From Palleronia sediminis (GTDB taxonomy: Bacteria; Pseudomonadota; Alphaproteobacteria; Rhodobacterales; Rhodobacteraceae), in NCBI RefSeq assembly GCF_004358695.1, contig NZ_SNAA01000009.1, positions 1-64,000 on the forward strand: DNA of 64,000 nucleotides. Direction: 5' to 3'. Below the pieces are notes generated by a model, which did no database searches, was not told the origin of the DNA, and saw only the letters and a list, made by a program, of their open reading frames with translations. The number at the start of each line of letters is the position of its first letter. Positions within the stretch are counted from its first letter, which is position 1. The translations under genes were made by a program, and so were the position numbers. This document shows, piece after piece, positions 1 through 9,889 of the stretch.

Positions 1-119
1 GTTCGGCAGGCTCAAGGACTGGCGCCGGGTGGCCACGCGATACGACCGGTGTCCGAAGGTCTTCCTCTCGGCCATCGCTCTCGCCGCCACGGTCATCTAC
101 TGGCTATGAGTCCTGACCC
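1..119 (+). mobile_element. Right end of an IS5-family insertion sequence (cut by window edge)
   Basis: The window opens inside a transposase coding region whose stop codon at 107-109 is followed almost at once by GTCCTGACCC at 110-119. Ends of this kind, a terminal inverted repeat close behind the transposase stop, are typical of IS5-family elements of the IS427 group, which usually duplicate a short TA-containing target. The TA at 120-121 is therefore the likely target-site base pair. The left end lies outside the window, so neither the inverted repeat nor the target duplication can be confirmed. Confidence 0.7.
2..109 (+). CDS. IS5-family transposase, C-terminal fragment
   Basis: The frame starting at base 2 reads 35 codons to TGA at 107-109 with no interruption. 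It begins FGRLKDWRRVATRYDRC and ends ATVIYWL, which matches the well-known C-terminal tail of the DDE transposases of IS5/IS427-type elements (RLKDWRR...ATRYD). The catalytic DDE residues lie upstream, outside the window. The gene is partial only because of the window edge; whether the whole copy is intact cannot be judged. Confidence 0.8.
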   Translation, partial: FGRLKDWRRVATRYDRCPKVFLSAIALAATVIYWL

Positions 120-419
120 TAAGTAAGCACTGCTTTCCTAAGTGGCAGTCTTGATTCGCGGATTACCCAACCGCGATCAATTTCCGCCAAAACCAAAAGC
201 AGTTTGGTCAAACATGACCAAAAGTCAAGTTGCGTGACATACTGCGGTAGCTGCAGGGTCAGCACCGATGTCAGCCGATCCCCATGAAAGGGCAAGGCTA
301 AATAGCCGTCAAGGTCAGGCTGCATCCCGGATAGACGGCGTTGAGGAGGGAAATATGCTGGGGACGAGTTCTTTGGGATTGGGCAATCGGGAGCAAAATT
401 AATCCGTTGCCCAGTGCCA
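120..419. other. Gene-free stretch between IS end and tRNA-Glu
   Basis: About 300 bp of visibly more AT-rich sequence than the rest of the window. Short open frames exist on the minus strand but none has a convincing ribosome binding site or recognisable product. It may be leftover DNA associated with the insertion sequence, or the 3' flank of tRNA-Glu. No further repeat or terminator is obvious. Confidence 0.5.
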
Positions 420-494
420 TGGCAGCCCGTAGGGGAATCGAACCCCTCTTTCCAGGTTGAAAACCTGGCGTCCTAACCGATAGACGAACGGGCC
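420..494 (-). tRNA. tRNA-Glu (anticodon TTC)
   Basis: Read on the minus strand, the sequence folds as a cloverleaf: acceptor strand GGCCCGT at the 5' end pairs with ACGGGCT (one G-U pair), the anticodon arm is CCAGG-TTTTCAA-CCTGG with anticodon TTC, and the T arm contains GGTTCGATTCC. Discriminator G and an encoded CCA (420-422) complete a 75-nt gene. It lies about 70 bp downstream of recJ on the same strand. Confidence 0.97.
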
Positions 495-564
495 AGCGTT
501 GGCGTGGGGGCGTCTTAGGAAAAGCCGCGCCGGGGTGCAAGCGGATTTTCGCGTCGACGCGGCG

Positions 565-2376
565 TCAGGCGGGTGCGGCGTCCTCGACGCGGATCTGTGG
601 GATGGCGCGGCCGCGGTAGTGGTTCAGCTCCAGCCGGCCCGCGACGTGAAAGCGGCGCCCGCCATGGCCCTCGAGCGCGTCGCCCAGCGGCGTGCCGCCC
701 ACGTTGAAGGCGATGCCGCCCAGCCGCCCGCCCGTCCCGTCGCCAAGGGCCAGGCGCAGGTGGGTCTCGCCCACCCGGCGCGCCTCCAGCACCCGGCAAT
801 CGGCCAGCGCGAAACGCGGCGCGGGGGCGTCCTGCCCGAAGGGGCCGGCGCGCTCGATCCGCTCCAGAAGCTCGGGCGTCGCGGCGCCCGGCGTGATCAG
901 CCCCGCGATGCGCAGCCCCCGCGCGGGCCGGTCGCCCGCGCCCTGGCGGGCCAGCAGCTCGGCCAGGCGCTCCATGGCGGGGGCGATGGCGTCCTCGGCG
1001 ACGGTCAGGCCTGCCGCCATCCGGTGCCCGCCCCCCCTGAGCAGCAGCCCCTCGGCGGCCAGCCGCTGGATTGCGGCGCCCAGATCGACGCCCGCTACCG
1101 ACCGCCCCGAGCCCTTGCCGATCCCGCCGTCGCAGCCGATCACCACGGCGGGGCGGCCGGTAGCCTCTTTCAGCCGCGCGGCGACGATGCCCACGACGCC
1201 GGGATGCCAGCCCGCGCCCGCCGCCCAGACCAGCGGCGCGTCGAGCCCGCGCGCCTCGGCCTGCGCCAGCGCCGCGTCGCGCACCTCGGCCTCGACGGCG
1301 CGCCGCTCGCCGTTCAGCCGGTCGAGCTCGGCGGCGATGCGGGCGGCCTCCTGCGGGTCGGTGGCCGACAGCAGCCGCGCGCCCAGGTCGGCCCGCCCGA
1401 TCCGCCCGCCCGCATTGATGCGCGGCCCCAGCACGTAGCCCAGGTGATAGGCGGCGGGCGCCACCTCGAGCCCGGCGATATCGGCCAGCGCCACCAGCCC
1501 CGGCCGGGCGCGCGCGGCCATCACGCCCAGCCCCTGCCGCACGAAGGCCCGGTTGACCCCGTGCAGCGGCGCCACGTCGGCCACGGTGGCCAGCGCCACG
1601 AGGTCGAGAAATCCCTTGAGGTCGGGCAGGGCGCCGCCGCGCGGGCGCAGCATCCGCGTGACCTGCACCAGCAGCAGGAACACCACGCCCGCCGCGCAAA
1701 GATGGGCCAGCGTCCCGCTTTCGTCCTGCCGGTTGGGGTTCACCACGGCCAGCGCGGGGGGCAGCGTCTCGGCGCCCAGGTGATGGTCGAGCACGATCAC
1801 ATCCGCCCCGGCCGCCGCCGCGATGGGGCCGTGCGACAGCGTCCCGCAATCGACGCAGACGATCAGCCCGTGATCGCGCGCCAGCATCGCCATGGCGGCA
1901 TCGTTGGGGCCATAGCCCTCGTCGATGCGGTCGGGGATGTAGAGCGTCGCGCCGTGACCCATCTCGCGCAGCCACGCGACCATCATCGCCGCCGACGCGC
2001 CCCCGTCGACGTCGTAATCGCCGAAGATCGCGATCCGCTCGCCCCGGTCGAGCGCGTCGATCAGCCGGGCGGCGGCCCGCTCCATGTCGCGCAGCTCCAG
2101 CGGGTCGGGCAGCAGGGCGCGCAGCGTGGGCGCAAGGTGATCCTCGGCCGCCTCGGGCGCGACGCCGGCGCGGCACAGGATGCGCGCCACCGCATCGGGC
2201 AGGCCGGTGCGCTGGACCATCGCCTCGCACAGGCGCTCCTCCTCGGGGCCCGGCCCCTCCCAGCGCCGCCCCGTCAGCGACGTCTCGACGCCGAGGAACG
2301 GGCGCGGATCGCGGGTCGTGGCGGCGGCCTGCGCTTCTCTGTTTCCCGAAATACTCACGATCCCGACATCAGCCAT
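565..2376 (-). CDS. recJ: Single-stranded-DNA-specific exonuclease RecJ
   Basis: RecJ degrades single-stranded DNA 5' to 3' in recombination and base-excision/mismatch repair. The 603-residue protein (E. coli RecJ is 577) shows the DHH phosphoesterase motifs: [10 protein letters not shown], then DCGTLSHGP and VLDHHLG, with GRINAGGR-type residues ([13 protein letters not shown]) before the DHHA1 half containing GGGHRMAAG. The family-like N terminus starts near [13 protein letters not shown], about 27 residues in. The chosen ATG at 2376 overlaps the last codons of pyrC, and a GTG at 2358 inside a recurring GTATTT motif is the only other in-frame start nearby, so the start is uncertain. It is transcribed after pyrC. 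Confidence 0.93.
   Translation of the reverse strand: MADVGIVSISGNREAQAAATTRDPRPFLGVETSLTGRRWEGPGPEEERLCEAMVQRTGLPDAVARILCRAGVAPEAAEDHLAPTLRALLPDPLELRDMERAAARLIDALDRGERIAIFGDYDVDGGASAAMMVAWLREMGHGATLYIPDRIDEGYGPNDAAMAMLARDHGLIVCVDCGTLSHGPIAAAAGADVIVLDHHLGAETLPPALAVVNPNRQDESGTLAHLCAAGVVFLLLVQVTRMLRPRGGALPDLKGFLDLVALATVADVAPLHGVNRAFVRQGLGVMAARARPGLVALADIAGLEVAPAAYHLGYVLGPRINAGGRIGRADLGARLLSATDPQEAARIAAELDRLNGERRAVEAEVRDAALAQAEARGLDAPLVWAAGAGWHPGVVGIVAARLKEATGRPAVVIGCDGGIGKGSGRSVAGVDLGAAIQRLAAEGLLLRGGGHRMAAGLTVAEDAIAPAMERLAELLARQGAGDRPARGLRIAGLITPGAATPELLERIERAGPFGQDAPAPRFALADCRVLEARRVGETHLRLALGDGTGGRLGGIAFNVGGTPLGDALEGHGGRRFHVAGRLELNHYRGRAIPQIRVEDAAPA
2334..2358 (-). repeat. GTATTT...AGAGAAG motif, long form, copy 1
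   Basis: On the minus strand this reads GTGAGTATTT, a CGGG spacer, then AAACAGAGAAG. It is one of seven related copies in the window and one of three of the long form (others 18382-18406 and 61642-61665). It lies at the pyrC/recJ junction and would encode the first residues of RecJ if translation began at 2376 or 2358. Confidence 0.6.
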
Positions 2377-3406
2377 CCACGCGCCAATGCAGGGCCATCT
2401 CGGGGTCGAAGACCGTCACCGGCCCGTCCGGTGTCTCGACGGGCGCAAAGGCGGGCAGGGGGGCACCGCGGCGCAGCGTGATGCGGTCGGGATTGGGCGC
2501 GAGCTTGTAGAAGGCCGGCCCGTTCAGCGACACGAACCGCTCCAGCCGGTCGAGCGCGCCCTCGGCCTCGAAGATCTCGGCGCAGATGGGCAGGGCGTTG
2601 GGCGCGGTGAAACAGCCCGCGCAGCCGCAGGGCTGGAGCTTGGCGCCATCGGTATGGGGGGCGCTGTCGGTGCCGAGGAAAAACGCCTCCGCCCCGCTCG
2701 TCGCGGCGGCGACCAGCGCGCGGCGGTGGCTCTCGCGCTTGGCCACGGGCAGGCAGAAATAATGCGGCCGGATACCGCCGCGAAACATGGCGTTGCGGTT
2801 GATGACGAGGTGATGCGCGGTGATCGTCGCGGCCAGGTCGGGGCCGCCCTGCCGCACGTACTCCACCGCGTCCGAGGTGGTGATATGCTCCATGACGACG
2901 CGCAGCCCCGGCACGTCGCGCCGGATCGGGTCGAGCACGCGGTCGATGAACGCCGCCTCGCGATCGAAGATGTCGATCTCGGGGTCCGTCACCTCGCCAT
3001 GCACGAGCAGCGGCAGCCCGATCTGCGCCATGTTCTCGAGCACGCGCATCACCTTCGAGAAATCGCGCACCCCCGAGGCCGAGTTCGTCGTCGCCCCCGC
3101 GGGGTAGAGCTTGACCGCCGCGATCAGCCCGATCTCGGCAGCCGCGCGCACGTCGCGCGGCTGCGTCTCTTCGGTGAGATAGAGCGTCATCAAGGGCCTG
3201 AAGGCCGCCCCGCGCGGCTTGGCCGACAAGATGCGGTCGCGATACTCGGCGGCTTGGGCCGGGGTGACGACGGGCGGCACGAGGTTGGGCATGACGATGG
3301 CCCGCCCGTAAAGCGCGGCGGTCGCGGGCAGCACGGCCTCCATCATGGCGCCGTCGCGCAGATGCAGGTGCCAGTCGTCGGGGCGGGTGAGGGTGATCGC
3401 GTCCAT
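2369..3406 (-). CDS. pyrC: Dihydroorotase (class II)
   Basis: This cytosolic zinc amidohydrolase makes dihydroorotate from carbamoyl-aspartate, the third step of pyrimidine synthesis. The 345-residue length matches E. coli PyrC (348). Visible motifs are [10 protein letters not shown] near the N terminus (metal-binding HxH), [13 protein letters not shown] carrying the lysine that is carboxylated in the family, [21 protein letters not shown] and LGTDSAPH with the catalytic aspartate. The ATG at 3406 puts HLHLRDG at residues 13-19, as expected. recJ follows with its ATG overlapping the pyrC stop region, which suggests coupled translation. Confidence 0.96.
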   Translation of the reverse strand: MDAITLTRPDDWHLHLRDGAMMEAVLPATAALYGRAIVMPNLVPPVVTPAQAAEYRDRILSAKPRGAAFRPLMTLYLTEETQPRDVRAAAEIGLIAAVKLYPAGATTNSASGVRDFSKVMRVLENMAQIGLPLLVHGEVTDPEIDIFDREAAFIDRVLDPIRRDVPGLRVVMEHITTSDAVEYVRQGGPDLAATITAHHLVINRNAMFRGGIRPHYFCLPVAKRESHRRALVAAATSGAEAFFLGTDSAPHTDGAKLQPCGCAGCFTAPNALPICAEIFEAEGALDRLERFVSLNGPAFYKLAPNPDRITLRRGAPLPAFAPVETPDGPVTVFDPEMALHWRVDG

Positions 3407-3562
3407 GAAGCCTCGCGCGGGGTGGGGTGGGCGTGACAGGTCTAGGCCGCGACGCGCCCCATGGCCAGCCCGCCGGGGGCGCCGCTCTTTGGGCGCATTT
3501 GCGCCTTTGTGATGGCACCGCGCGCTTGTATCAGGGGTCGAGACCGCAGGACGGGGCCGGGG

Positions 3563-5791
3563 TTGAAACTGATCCGACGACATATCGCGACCGATTCCCT
3601 GCCGCGCGGGCGGCTTTTCGGGGCCGTGCCGCTGGACGGGGGGCGGGTCGCGTTCTCGTTCGCCCAGGGGTTCCCCGACAACGCCATCACCAACGTCCCC
3701 GGCTGCGAGGTCGAGGCGATCCGCGTGATCGGCGGCGGCGTCTCGGTGATCGCGCGCGCGGGGGCGGGCGATGACGGCTGCGTGGCCCTGCCGGTCTCGG
3801 GCGATGCGCCGCGCGTGCCGCCGCTCGTTCCCATGCGCGACGCCTTTGCCGGGCGCCATGCCGCGCTGACCATGCGCCATCGCGAGGATCCGCGCGCCGT
3901 GCGCGAATGGCTCGAATGGCACGCCCGCCATCACGGGTTGCAGGCGGCGGTGATCGTCGACCGCCACCCCGACGGCCCCTCGGACCTGCTCGAGGCGCTG
4001 GCCCGGCCCGTCGCGGGCATCGAGGCGGTCGCCGTCATCGAGATCGACGCGCCGCTGGGCCATCCCGGCCAGGGCGACGAGGCGCATCCCTTCCTCGCCC
4101 CCGACGCGCCCGGCAAGGACCGGATGGATCCGCCGCCCCCCGACCCGTGGCGCGCGCCCTTCGGCGAGATGGTGCTCTACGAGTTCCTGCGCGCGCTGGC
4201 CCTGGGCGATGCGGCCACGGTGATGAATGTCGATTTGTCCGACCTCGTGCAGCCGGGCGGGCAGGGGCTTGCCGCGGCCGCGCTGGCCGCGCCGGGCGGG
4301 ATGGTGCGGCTGGCGGGGCATCGCGCCTATCCCTGGGGCCTGGGCGACGCCGCCGATATCCGCTTTGCCGACCATATCTGCACCCGGTTCGACGGGGCGC
4401 CGGCCAATCCGCGCTGGTGCATCGCGCCCGCCCGCCTGCCCGAGGGCAGCGTCTGGCGCATGATCCGCGTCGGGGGCGCCGAGCCGGATGACCGCGCGGC
4501 ATGGCCCTATTGGCGCTGCATGGCGCTGCGCAATCCCACCGACAAGGTGGCCGAGATCGTGCCCAAGACGGCGCTGGTCGAGGATGCGGCGCTCTCCGCC
4601 GCCATGGCCGAGGCCTTCGATTACACGCCCCAGCGCCCCCCGCCCGAGGTGCTGTCGCCCGCCGCGACCTCGGCCACGAACCGCACCGGCATCGTCACCA
4701 CCATGAAGAACGAGGGGCCGTTCATCCTCGAATGGCTGGCCTATCACCGCGCCGTCGGCATCGACGAATTCCTCGTCTTCACGAACGATTGCGTCGACGG
4801 CACCGACACGATGCTCGACCTGCTCGAACGCAAGGGGCTGCTGCGTCACCGCGACAACCCCTATCGCGACACCGGGCTGAAACCCCAGCATGCCGCCCTC
4901 CAGGCCGCCGATGACGATGCGGGCATCCAGGCGCTCGACTGGGTGATCTGCATGGATGTGGACGAGTTCATCAACATCCATACCGGCGACGGCACGCTCG
5001 CCGCGCTTTACGCCGCCGTTCCCGAGGCCAACATGATCTCGCTGACGTGGCGGCTGTTCGGCAATGCCGATATCGCCGAGTTCCGCGACGAGCCGATCAC
5101 CGAACGCTTCACCCTCTGCGCGCCGCGGCTGATCCGCAAGCCGCACCAGGCCTGGGGGTTCAAGACGCTCACCCGCAACGCCGGCATCTTCAAGAAGCTC
5201 GGCGTTCACCGCCCCAAGGGGCTCAAGCCGCAGCTCGTCGACCGCATCGCCTGGGTCAACGGATCGGGCCGACCGATGCCGCGCGACGAATACCGCACCG
5301 CATGGCGATCGACGCTCGACACCTACGGCTATGACCTCGTGACGCTGAACCACTACGCGCTGCGCTCGGCCGAGAGTTTCCTGGTCAAGCGCGACCGCGG
5401 CCGGGTCAACCATGTCGACCGCGACCAGGGGCTGAACTACTGGTTCCGCATGAACCACAACGCCGAAGAGGACCGATCGATCCAGCGGATGCTGCCGGCG
5501 ATGCGGGCCGAGCTCGACCGCCTCATGGCCGATCCCGAGATCGCCGCGATGCACCGCGCCTGCGTCGCCGCCCACCGCGCCAAGATCGACGAGCTGAAGG
5601 CGACCGAGAAATACAGCGCCTTCTACGCCGAGATCACCGGCGAAAGGCTGCGCCGGCTCAGCCGCGTGCTGCGCGCCTTCGGCTCGAACGTGTTCCTGTC
5701 CGGCCCCGACGCCATCCCCGACGAGATCGTCGAGCGCGCGCAGGACCCCGAGTTCTTCTTTACCCTTCCCCAGCCCGCGGGGGCGGAATGA
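3563..5791 (+). CDS. GT2-type glycosyltransferase with a tandem, degenerate N-terminal copy
   Basis: This is a cytoplasmic glycosyltransferase-like protein (PF13704-type GT-A fold) of about 742 residues; acceptor and sugar are unknown. The C-terminal half carries [17 protein letters not shown] (around residue 381), FTNDCVDGT and the metal-binding MDVDEF (D465, D467). The N-terminal half repeats the pattern in weaker form: [17 protein letters not shown] (H106 onward), then MNVDLSDLV at D224, where the DxD motif is lost. The TTG at 3563 gives the start [10 protein letters not shown]; an ATG at 3461 would add 34 low-complexity residues that look like leader DNA, so the start is uncertain. It begins a cluster of glycan-type genes. 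Confidence 0.8.
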   Translation: MKLIRRHIATDSLPRGRLFGAVPLDGGRVAFSFAQGFPDNAITNVPGCEVEAIRVIGGGVSVIARAGAGDDGCVALPVSGDAPRVPPLVPMRDAFAGRHAALTMRHREDPRAVREWLEWHARHHGLQAAVIVDRHPDGPSDLLEALARPVAGIEAVAVIEIDAPLGHPGQGDEAHPFLAPDAPGKDRMDPPPPDPWRAPFGEMVLYEFLRALALGDAATVMNVDLSDLVQPGGQGLAAAALAAPGGMVRLAGHRAYPWGLGDAADIRFADHICTRFDGAPANPRWCIAPARLPEGSVWRMIRVGGAEPDDRAAWPYWRCMALRNPTDKVAEIVPKTALVEDAALSAAMAEAFDYTPQRPPPEVLSPAATSATNRTGIVTTMKNEGPFILEWLAYHRAVGIDEFLVFTNDCVDGTDTMLDLLERKGLLRHRDNPYRDTGLKPQHAALQAADDDAGIQALDWVICMDVDEFINIHTGDGTLAALYAAVPEANMISLTWRLFGNADIAEFRDEPITERFTLCAPRLIRKPHQAWGFKTLTRNAGIFKKLGVHRPKGLKPQLVDRIAWVNGSGRPMPRDEYRTAWRSTLDTYGYDLVTLNHYALRSAESFLVKRDRGRVNHVDRDQGLNYWFRMNHNAEEDRSIQRMLPAMRAELDRLMADPEIAAMHRACVAAHRAKIDELKATEKYSAFYAEITGERLRRLSRVLRAFGSNVFLSGPDAIPDEIVERAQDPEFFFTLPQPAGAE

Positions 5792-5843
5792 CGCATCGCG
5801 CCCCCGCCCGGCCCCGCCGCCTTGCACCGCACGAGGTTTCGCC

Positions 5844-7418
5844 ATGACACTCCCCGCCATCGGCACGCTCTGGGTCGGGCCGGCCCTGAGCTGGCTCGAA
5901 CAGCTCTGCCTGCAAAGCTTCGTCGATCACGGCCACGAGATGGTGCTGTTTTCCTACGACCCGGTCGAGAACGTCCCCCCCGGCGTGCGCATGGCGCCCG
6001 CCTCGGACCTCTTGCCGGGCGACCGGATCATGCGCCACGCCCGCACCGGCAGCCCCGCCTATCACGCCGATGTTTTCCGGCTGAACATGATGCGCGACAC
6101 CGACCTGATCTGGGCCGATACCGATGCCTATTGCGTCCGCCCGTGGGAGGTGTCGCCCGACCGCCCCTTTTACGGCTGGATCTCGGACGACGTGCGGCAG
6201 GTCAATAACGGCGTGCTGCGCCTGCCCGGAGACAGTGAAACGCTGGCGCGGATGATCGCCTTCGCCGCCGACCCGACCCCGATCCCGCCATGGGCCCCCC
6301 CGGCCGAGCAGGAGCGGCTGCGCGACCTGCGCGACCGCGGCGAGGGGGTGCATGTCACCGAACTGCCCTGGGGGGTGCTGGGCCCCGATCTGCTGACGCA
6401 TATGCTGCTCGAGACGGGCGAGATCGCCCATGCCCAACCCGGCCACGTCCTCTACCCGGTGCCGTTCAGGACCGCGGGCATGACGCTCAACCCCAACCGG
6501 GTCGACCGGACCACGGCGCTGATCCGCAACGACACGCTCTCGATCCATTTCTGGGGGCGGCGGTTCCGCAACACCGCCGCCAAGGCCGGCGGCCGCCCCG
6601 AACCGGGCTGTTATGTCGAGGGTCTGCTCGCCCGCCACGGCATCGACCCCGCGCCCACGGCGCATCTGATGAAATACCGCCCGCCCTCGAAATCGCGCCG
6701 CCGCGCCGACCTGCCCGATCCGGTCGATTTCAGCATGTTCTCCGATCACGACGTGGCAAATCTCGTGCTGCAACGCTCCGAGGTGGTGGCCTCGGGCCCC
6801 GCGATCCGCGCGCTGGCCAGGGGCGACAGCGCGCCGCTCCACCAGCTCGCGCGCGACAACCGCGACCGCATCCTGACCGGCGCGCTGAACCGGCTGCGCG
6901 ACCAGTGCGAGCTGTTTCTCGACCGCACCGACGCCGCCCCCCCGCGCCGCGTCGCCGATGTGGGCTGCGGCTATGCCTTTTCCAGCCTCATCCTGTGGCA
7001 CCGCTACGACTGCGACCTCGTGCTCATCGACATCGAAGAGAACGGCCGCATGCATTTCGGCTTCGAGGTCGAGGGCGCGGCCTATGCCGATCTCAACACC
7101 GCGCGCCGCTTTCTCGAGGCCAACGGCGTGCCGGGCGACCGGATCACCACGCTGAATCCGCGGTTCCAGCCGCTGGACGAGGCCGGGACGGTCGATTTGA
7201 TGATCTCGCAGATTTCCTGCGGCTTTCACTACCCGGTCGACAGCTATCTCGACTTCATGCGCGACCGCGTGGGCCGTGACGGCGCCATCCTGCTCGATAT
7301 CCGCAAGGGCTCGAACGGGGTCAAGCCGCTGCGCGCGCTGGGGCGGATCGACGTGCTCGACCGCCAGCCCAAATACGCCACCGTCTTCGTGCGCAAGGAT
7401 GCCGGGGTGGCCGCATGA
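5844..7418 (+). CDS. Fusion of GT32-like glycosyltransferase and SAM-dependent methyltransferase domain
   Basis: The 524-residue protein has two parts. Residues about 1-270 look like a DXD sugar-binding glycosyltransferase: [11 protein letters not shown] followed by [14 protein letters not shown], with D92 and D94 as the likely metal/nucleotide-sugar ligands. Residues about 290-524 look like a class I methyltransferase, with [12 protein letters not shown] (D372, G374, G376) and VLIDIEENG for SAM binding. An enzyme adding a sugar and then O-methylating it is one reading, but that is inference. The last four bases overlap the next gene (ATGA), so the two are probably translationally coupled. 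Confidence 0.75.
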   Translation: MTLPAIGTLWVGPALSWLEQLCLQSFVDHGHEMVLFSYDPVENVPPGVRMAPASDLLPGDRIMRHARTGSPAYHADVFRLNMMRDTDLIWADTDAYCVRPWEVSPDRPFYGWISDDVRQVNNGVLRLPGDSETLARMIAFAADPTPIPPWAPPAEQERLRDLRDRGEGVHVTELPWGVLGPDLLTHMLLETGEIAHAQPGHVLYPVPFRTAGMTLNPNRVDRTTALIRNDTLSIHFWGRRFRNTAAKAGGRPEPGCYVEGLLARHGIDPAPTAHLMKYRPPSKSRRRADLPDPVDFSMFSDHDVANLVLQRSEVVASGPAIRALARGDSAPLHQLARDNRDRILTGALNRLRDQCELFLDRTDAAPPRRVADVGCGYAFSSLILWHRYDCDLVLIDIEENGRMHFGFEVEGAAYADLNTARRFLEANGVPGDRITTLNPRFQPLDEAGTVDLMISQISCGFHYPVDSYLDFMRDRVGRDGAILLDIRKGSNGVKPLRALGRIDVLDRQPKYATVFVRKDAGVAA

Positions 7419-8818
7419 GCGGGGTGCTCGACACGCCCCCGCCCATGCCCGAGCCCGAGCTGAGGGCCATTCTCGGCGCGCTCGACCGCGACGAGGTGGC
7501 GCGGGTGATCGACCTCAACGGCTCGGCGCCCGAGCTGTCGGCGGCGCTGCACCGCCGTTTCGGCGCGCGGATCGTGGTCCATGCGCTGGGCCCCGACGGC
7601 AGCCGGCAGGACATCCCCGCGGCCGAGTACGCCGCCTATCTCGCCCGGCTCGAGGGGCTTGGCGTCGACCCCGAGGCGGTGTCGCCCAAGGGCGCGTCGG
7701 ACCGGTTCCGCGAGGCCTGCGTGATCGCGACGCTCGACGGCTTCGGCGCGCGCCACAAGATCCGCCACCTCAAGCGCGTGATGAAGAACGCCATCGGCCC
7801 GCAATCGCGGCTCGTGCTCGACGTGCGGCGCGGCTCGGGCGCCTATCCGTTCCTCAACGATTACGGCAGTTGCAACACCATCGCCCCCGCCCAGGGCCGC
7901 CGCCCCGCACGCGTCGTCTTTTCGGCCGAGCCCCGCGGCGGCGTGGCCGGCGACTGGTCCGAGATCGCCCGCGAACTCGCCGGAGAGGCGGGGTTCTTCA
8001 CCGATCTGGGCGAGCACTCGCTGCTCTTCGTGCCGCGCTCCGATACGCTGGTCGTGACCTTCGACAATCTCGACATCGCCATGACCAAGCGCGAGGATCG
8101 CCGCCCCTGGGGCTTTTCCTTCATCGAGGCGCAGGGCTGGTCGATGCTGGGGGTCATGGCCAATGGCTGGACATGGTTCCGCGACGCCGCCGTCGATGCC
8201 GAGTTCGCGCGCCTGGGCGACACGGGGTTCTTCGACCGTTTCGCGCGGGTGGTGTTCTACGGCGCCTCGATGGGCGGCTACGCGGCCGCGGCCTTCGCGG
8301 CGGCCTGTCCGGGGGCGACGGTCTTTGTCACCTCGCCGCAATCGACGCTCGACAAGGCGGTTGTCCCCTGGGAGACCCGCTACAAGACCGCGTGGGACCG
8401 CGACTTCACCGGCCCCTTCGGCGACGCGGCGCGGGCCTCGCGCGAGGCGGCGGCGGTGCATCTGCTCTACGACCCTTACGTGCCGCTCGACGCGGGCCAT
8501 GCCGCGCGGTTCGACGCGCCCAACGTGCGCCACTGGCGCTGCCCGCTTCTGGGCCACCGGCTGGGCTCGTCGTTGCAGCAGATGGGCGCGCTCAAGGACA
8601 TCGCCACCGCCGCGATCGAGGGGCGGCTGGATGACGCGACCTTCTACAGGCTGCTGCGCCGGCGCCGCGACCTGCCGCGCTACCAGCGCGAGCTGGTCTA
8701 TCACGCGCTCGACCGCAACCACCCGGTTCTCGCGCGCAGGGTCTGCAACTTCGTGCTGGCCCGGCGCGAGGACAAGGCGCTGCGCGGCGTGCTGCGCCAG
8801 CTCGACCGCGCGGCCTGA
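7415..8818 (+). CDS. Two-domain protein: methyltransferase-like N terminus and alpha/beta hydrolase-like C terminus
   Basis: A 467-residue protein not recognised as a named family. The N-terminal 150 residues resemble the late part of the preceding gene's methyltransferase (RLVLDVRRGSGAYPF compared with [15 protein letters not shown]). The C-terminal part looks like an alpha/beta hydrolase: VVFYGASMGGYAA places a nucleophile at S285 in GASMG, D353 lies in LYDPYVPLD and H381 in LLGHRLG, a plausible Ser-Asp-His triad. Relatives in this bacterial group tend to carry misleading names such as phosphoadenosine phosphosulfate reductase. It overlaps the upstream gene by 4 bp and is paralogous to the gene at 8912-9889. 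Confidence 0.6.
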   Translation: MSGVLDTPPPMPEPELRAILGALDRDEVARVIDLNGSAPELSAALHRRFGARIVVHALGPDGSRQDIPAAEYAAYLARLEGLGVDPEAVSPKGASDRFREACVIATLDGFGARHKIRHLKRVMKNAIGPQSRLVLDVRRGSGAYPFLNDYGSCNTIAPAQGRRPARVVFSAEPRGGVAGDWSEIARELAGEAGFFTDLGEHSLLFVPRSDTLVVTFDNLDIAMTKREDRRPWGFSFIEAQGWSMLGVMANGWTWFRDAAVDAEFARLGDTGFFDRFARVVFYGASMGGYAAAAFAAACPGATVFVTSPQSTLDKAVVPWETRYKTAWDRDFTGPFGDAARASREAAAVHLLYDPYVPLDAGHAARFDAPNVRHWRCPLLGHRLGSSLQQMGALKDIATAAIEGRLDDATFYRLLRRRRDLPRYQRELVYHALDRNHPVLARRVCNFVLARREDKALRGVLRQLDRAA

Positions 8819-8839
8819 CGGGGCCTGCGCCCCCTCTTT

Positions 8840-8859
8840 CTTCTCTTTTCAAAATACCC
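8840..8859. repeat. GTATTT...AGAGAAG motif, short form, copy 2
   Basis: Read on the minus strand it is CGGGTATTTTGAAAAGAGAAG (the first 20 bases of it lie here). It occupies the 93-bp gap between two converging genes (stop codons at 8818 and 8912). It is one of four short-form copies. Confidence 0.55.
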
Positions 8860-8911
8860 GATCGCGCCCCGCGCGGGCTCTGGCGCGGCGCGGGGGCGGG
8901 GTGCCCGCCGT

Positions 8912-9889
8912 TCAGTCGGCGGCGGCGTCGATCACCTCGGCCAGCCAGTCGGGCCGCTCGCCCTTGGTGGCGAGCCGTCGCGCGGCGGCGCGCAACTGGC
9001 GGCGGAACAGCGGCGCGCGCTGCGTCTCGAGCACCTTGGCGCAGAGCAGCGCGGTCAGCCGGGGCGAGCCGCGGTCGATCGTGGCCTGCAGCAGCGTGCG
9101 CAGATAGGGCCCATGCGCGCGGCGGTTGCGGTAGTAGCCATAGAAATCCTGCGCCCGCATCGTGCCACTGCCCACCTCGGCGATGACGCGGTGCAGGATG
9201 TCGAGTTCCTCGAGCGCGAGATCCAGCCGGTCGTCGGTCACGCCCTCGAGCCGGGGCACCTTGAGATGGGTGACATTCTCGCCCCAGAACATCGAGGCAT
9301 GAACGTGGTCGAGCTGGCGATGCGGGTCGAAGACGATGAAGGCCCGCTCGGCCCCCTCGACCATGTCGGGCGCGTAGCCATAGCGGCGCCGGAACTCCAG
9401 CGCGCGCGATTCGCGAAACCGCGTCTCCCAGCCGGTGCGGTCGCGCTCCAGCGTCGCCTGCGGCTCGATGGCCAGCACCCGCGCGGCGGGCGAGGCCACG
9501 GAAAACGCGCAGGCCGCGTATCCCCCCATGCCGACGCCGTAGAACAGCACCTGCTCGAAGGTGTCGAACACGCCCTCGTCGGTCATCTCGTCGAAGAAAT
9601 CGTAGATCGCGTCGCGGCGGAACCATGACGCGTCGTCGGCGGTGACATGCAAAAGCGACCAGTCCTTGTCGTCGACGAGGTCGAGCCCCACGGGCAGCCC
9701 GCCGCGCCGCGCGAGGCTGGCGGCGGTATCCTCGAACGACACCATCAGCATGGGCCCGCGCCGGATCAGCGTCGCGGTATGCTCGCCATCCAGCGTGCGG
9801 TGAAAGCCCGTGCTGCCGGCCTCGTGCCTGAGGGCCGCGATCACGTCCTCGGTCGAGGCGGGCCGGGTCCGTTCCTGGGTGTCCGTCAT
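8912..9889 (-). CDS. Alpha/beta hydrolase-like protein lacking the catalytic serine and histidine
   Basis: This 325-residue protein aligns by eye along its length with the C-terminal domain of the gene at 7415-8818: SWFRRDAIYDFFD, VLFYGVGMGGYAA, GWETRFRES, FIVFDPHRQLDHVH. The nucleophile elbow that reads GASMG in the paralogue is GVGMG here (G120 in place of serine), and the LLGHRLG histidine region has become KVPRLEGV. It is therefore probably not a serine hydrolase and may be a binding protein or regulator of its paralogue. The start at 9889 (ATG) is the only one giving full alignment. It is convergent with 7415-8818 and divergent from 10111. Confidence 0.6.
   Translation of the reverse strand: MTDTQERTRPASTEDVIAALRHEAGSTGFHRTLDGEHTATLIRRGPMLMVSFEDTAASLARRGGLPVGLDLVDDKDWSLLHVTADDASWFRRDAIYDFFDEMTDEGVFDTFEQVLFYGVGMGGYAACAFSVASPAARVLAIEPQATLERDRTGWETRFRESRALEFRRRYGYAPDMVEGAERAFIVFDPHRQLDHVHASMFWGENVTHLKVPRLEGVTDDRLDLALEELDILHRVIAEVGSGTMRAQDFYGYYRNRRAHGPYLRTLLQATIDRGSPRLTALLCAKVLETQRAPLFRRQLRAAARRLATKGERPDWLAEVIDAAAD

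Noticed and set aside
499-2481. A 660-codon open frame on the plus strand over recJ
   Set aside because: It is antisense to recJ, whose protein has clear DHH motifs. Its own product is a low-complexity Ala/Arg/Gln/His string, as expected from a GC-rich shadow frame.
2369-5866. A 1165-codon minus-strand frame that includes pyrC
   Set aside because: Only the last 345 codons are pyrC. The upstream part is antisense to the glycosyltransferase gene at 3563 and has no family features.
7415-9889. Phosphoadenosine phosphosulfate reductases, a label such proteins tend to carry
   Set aside because: Neither protein has the PP-loop or the cysteine motifs seen in the true cysH at 20322-21083; both look like alpha/beta hydrolases.
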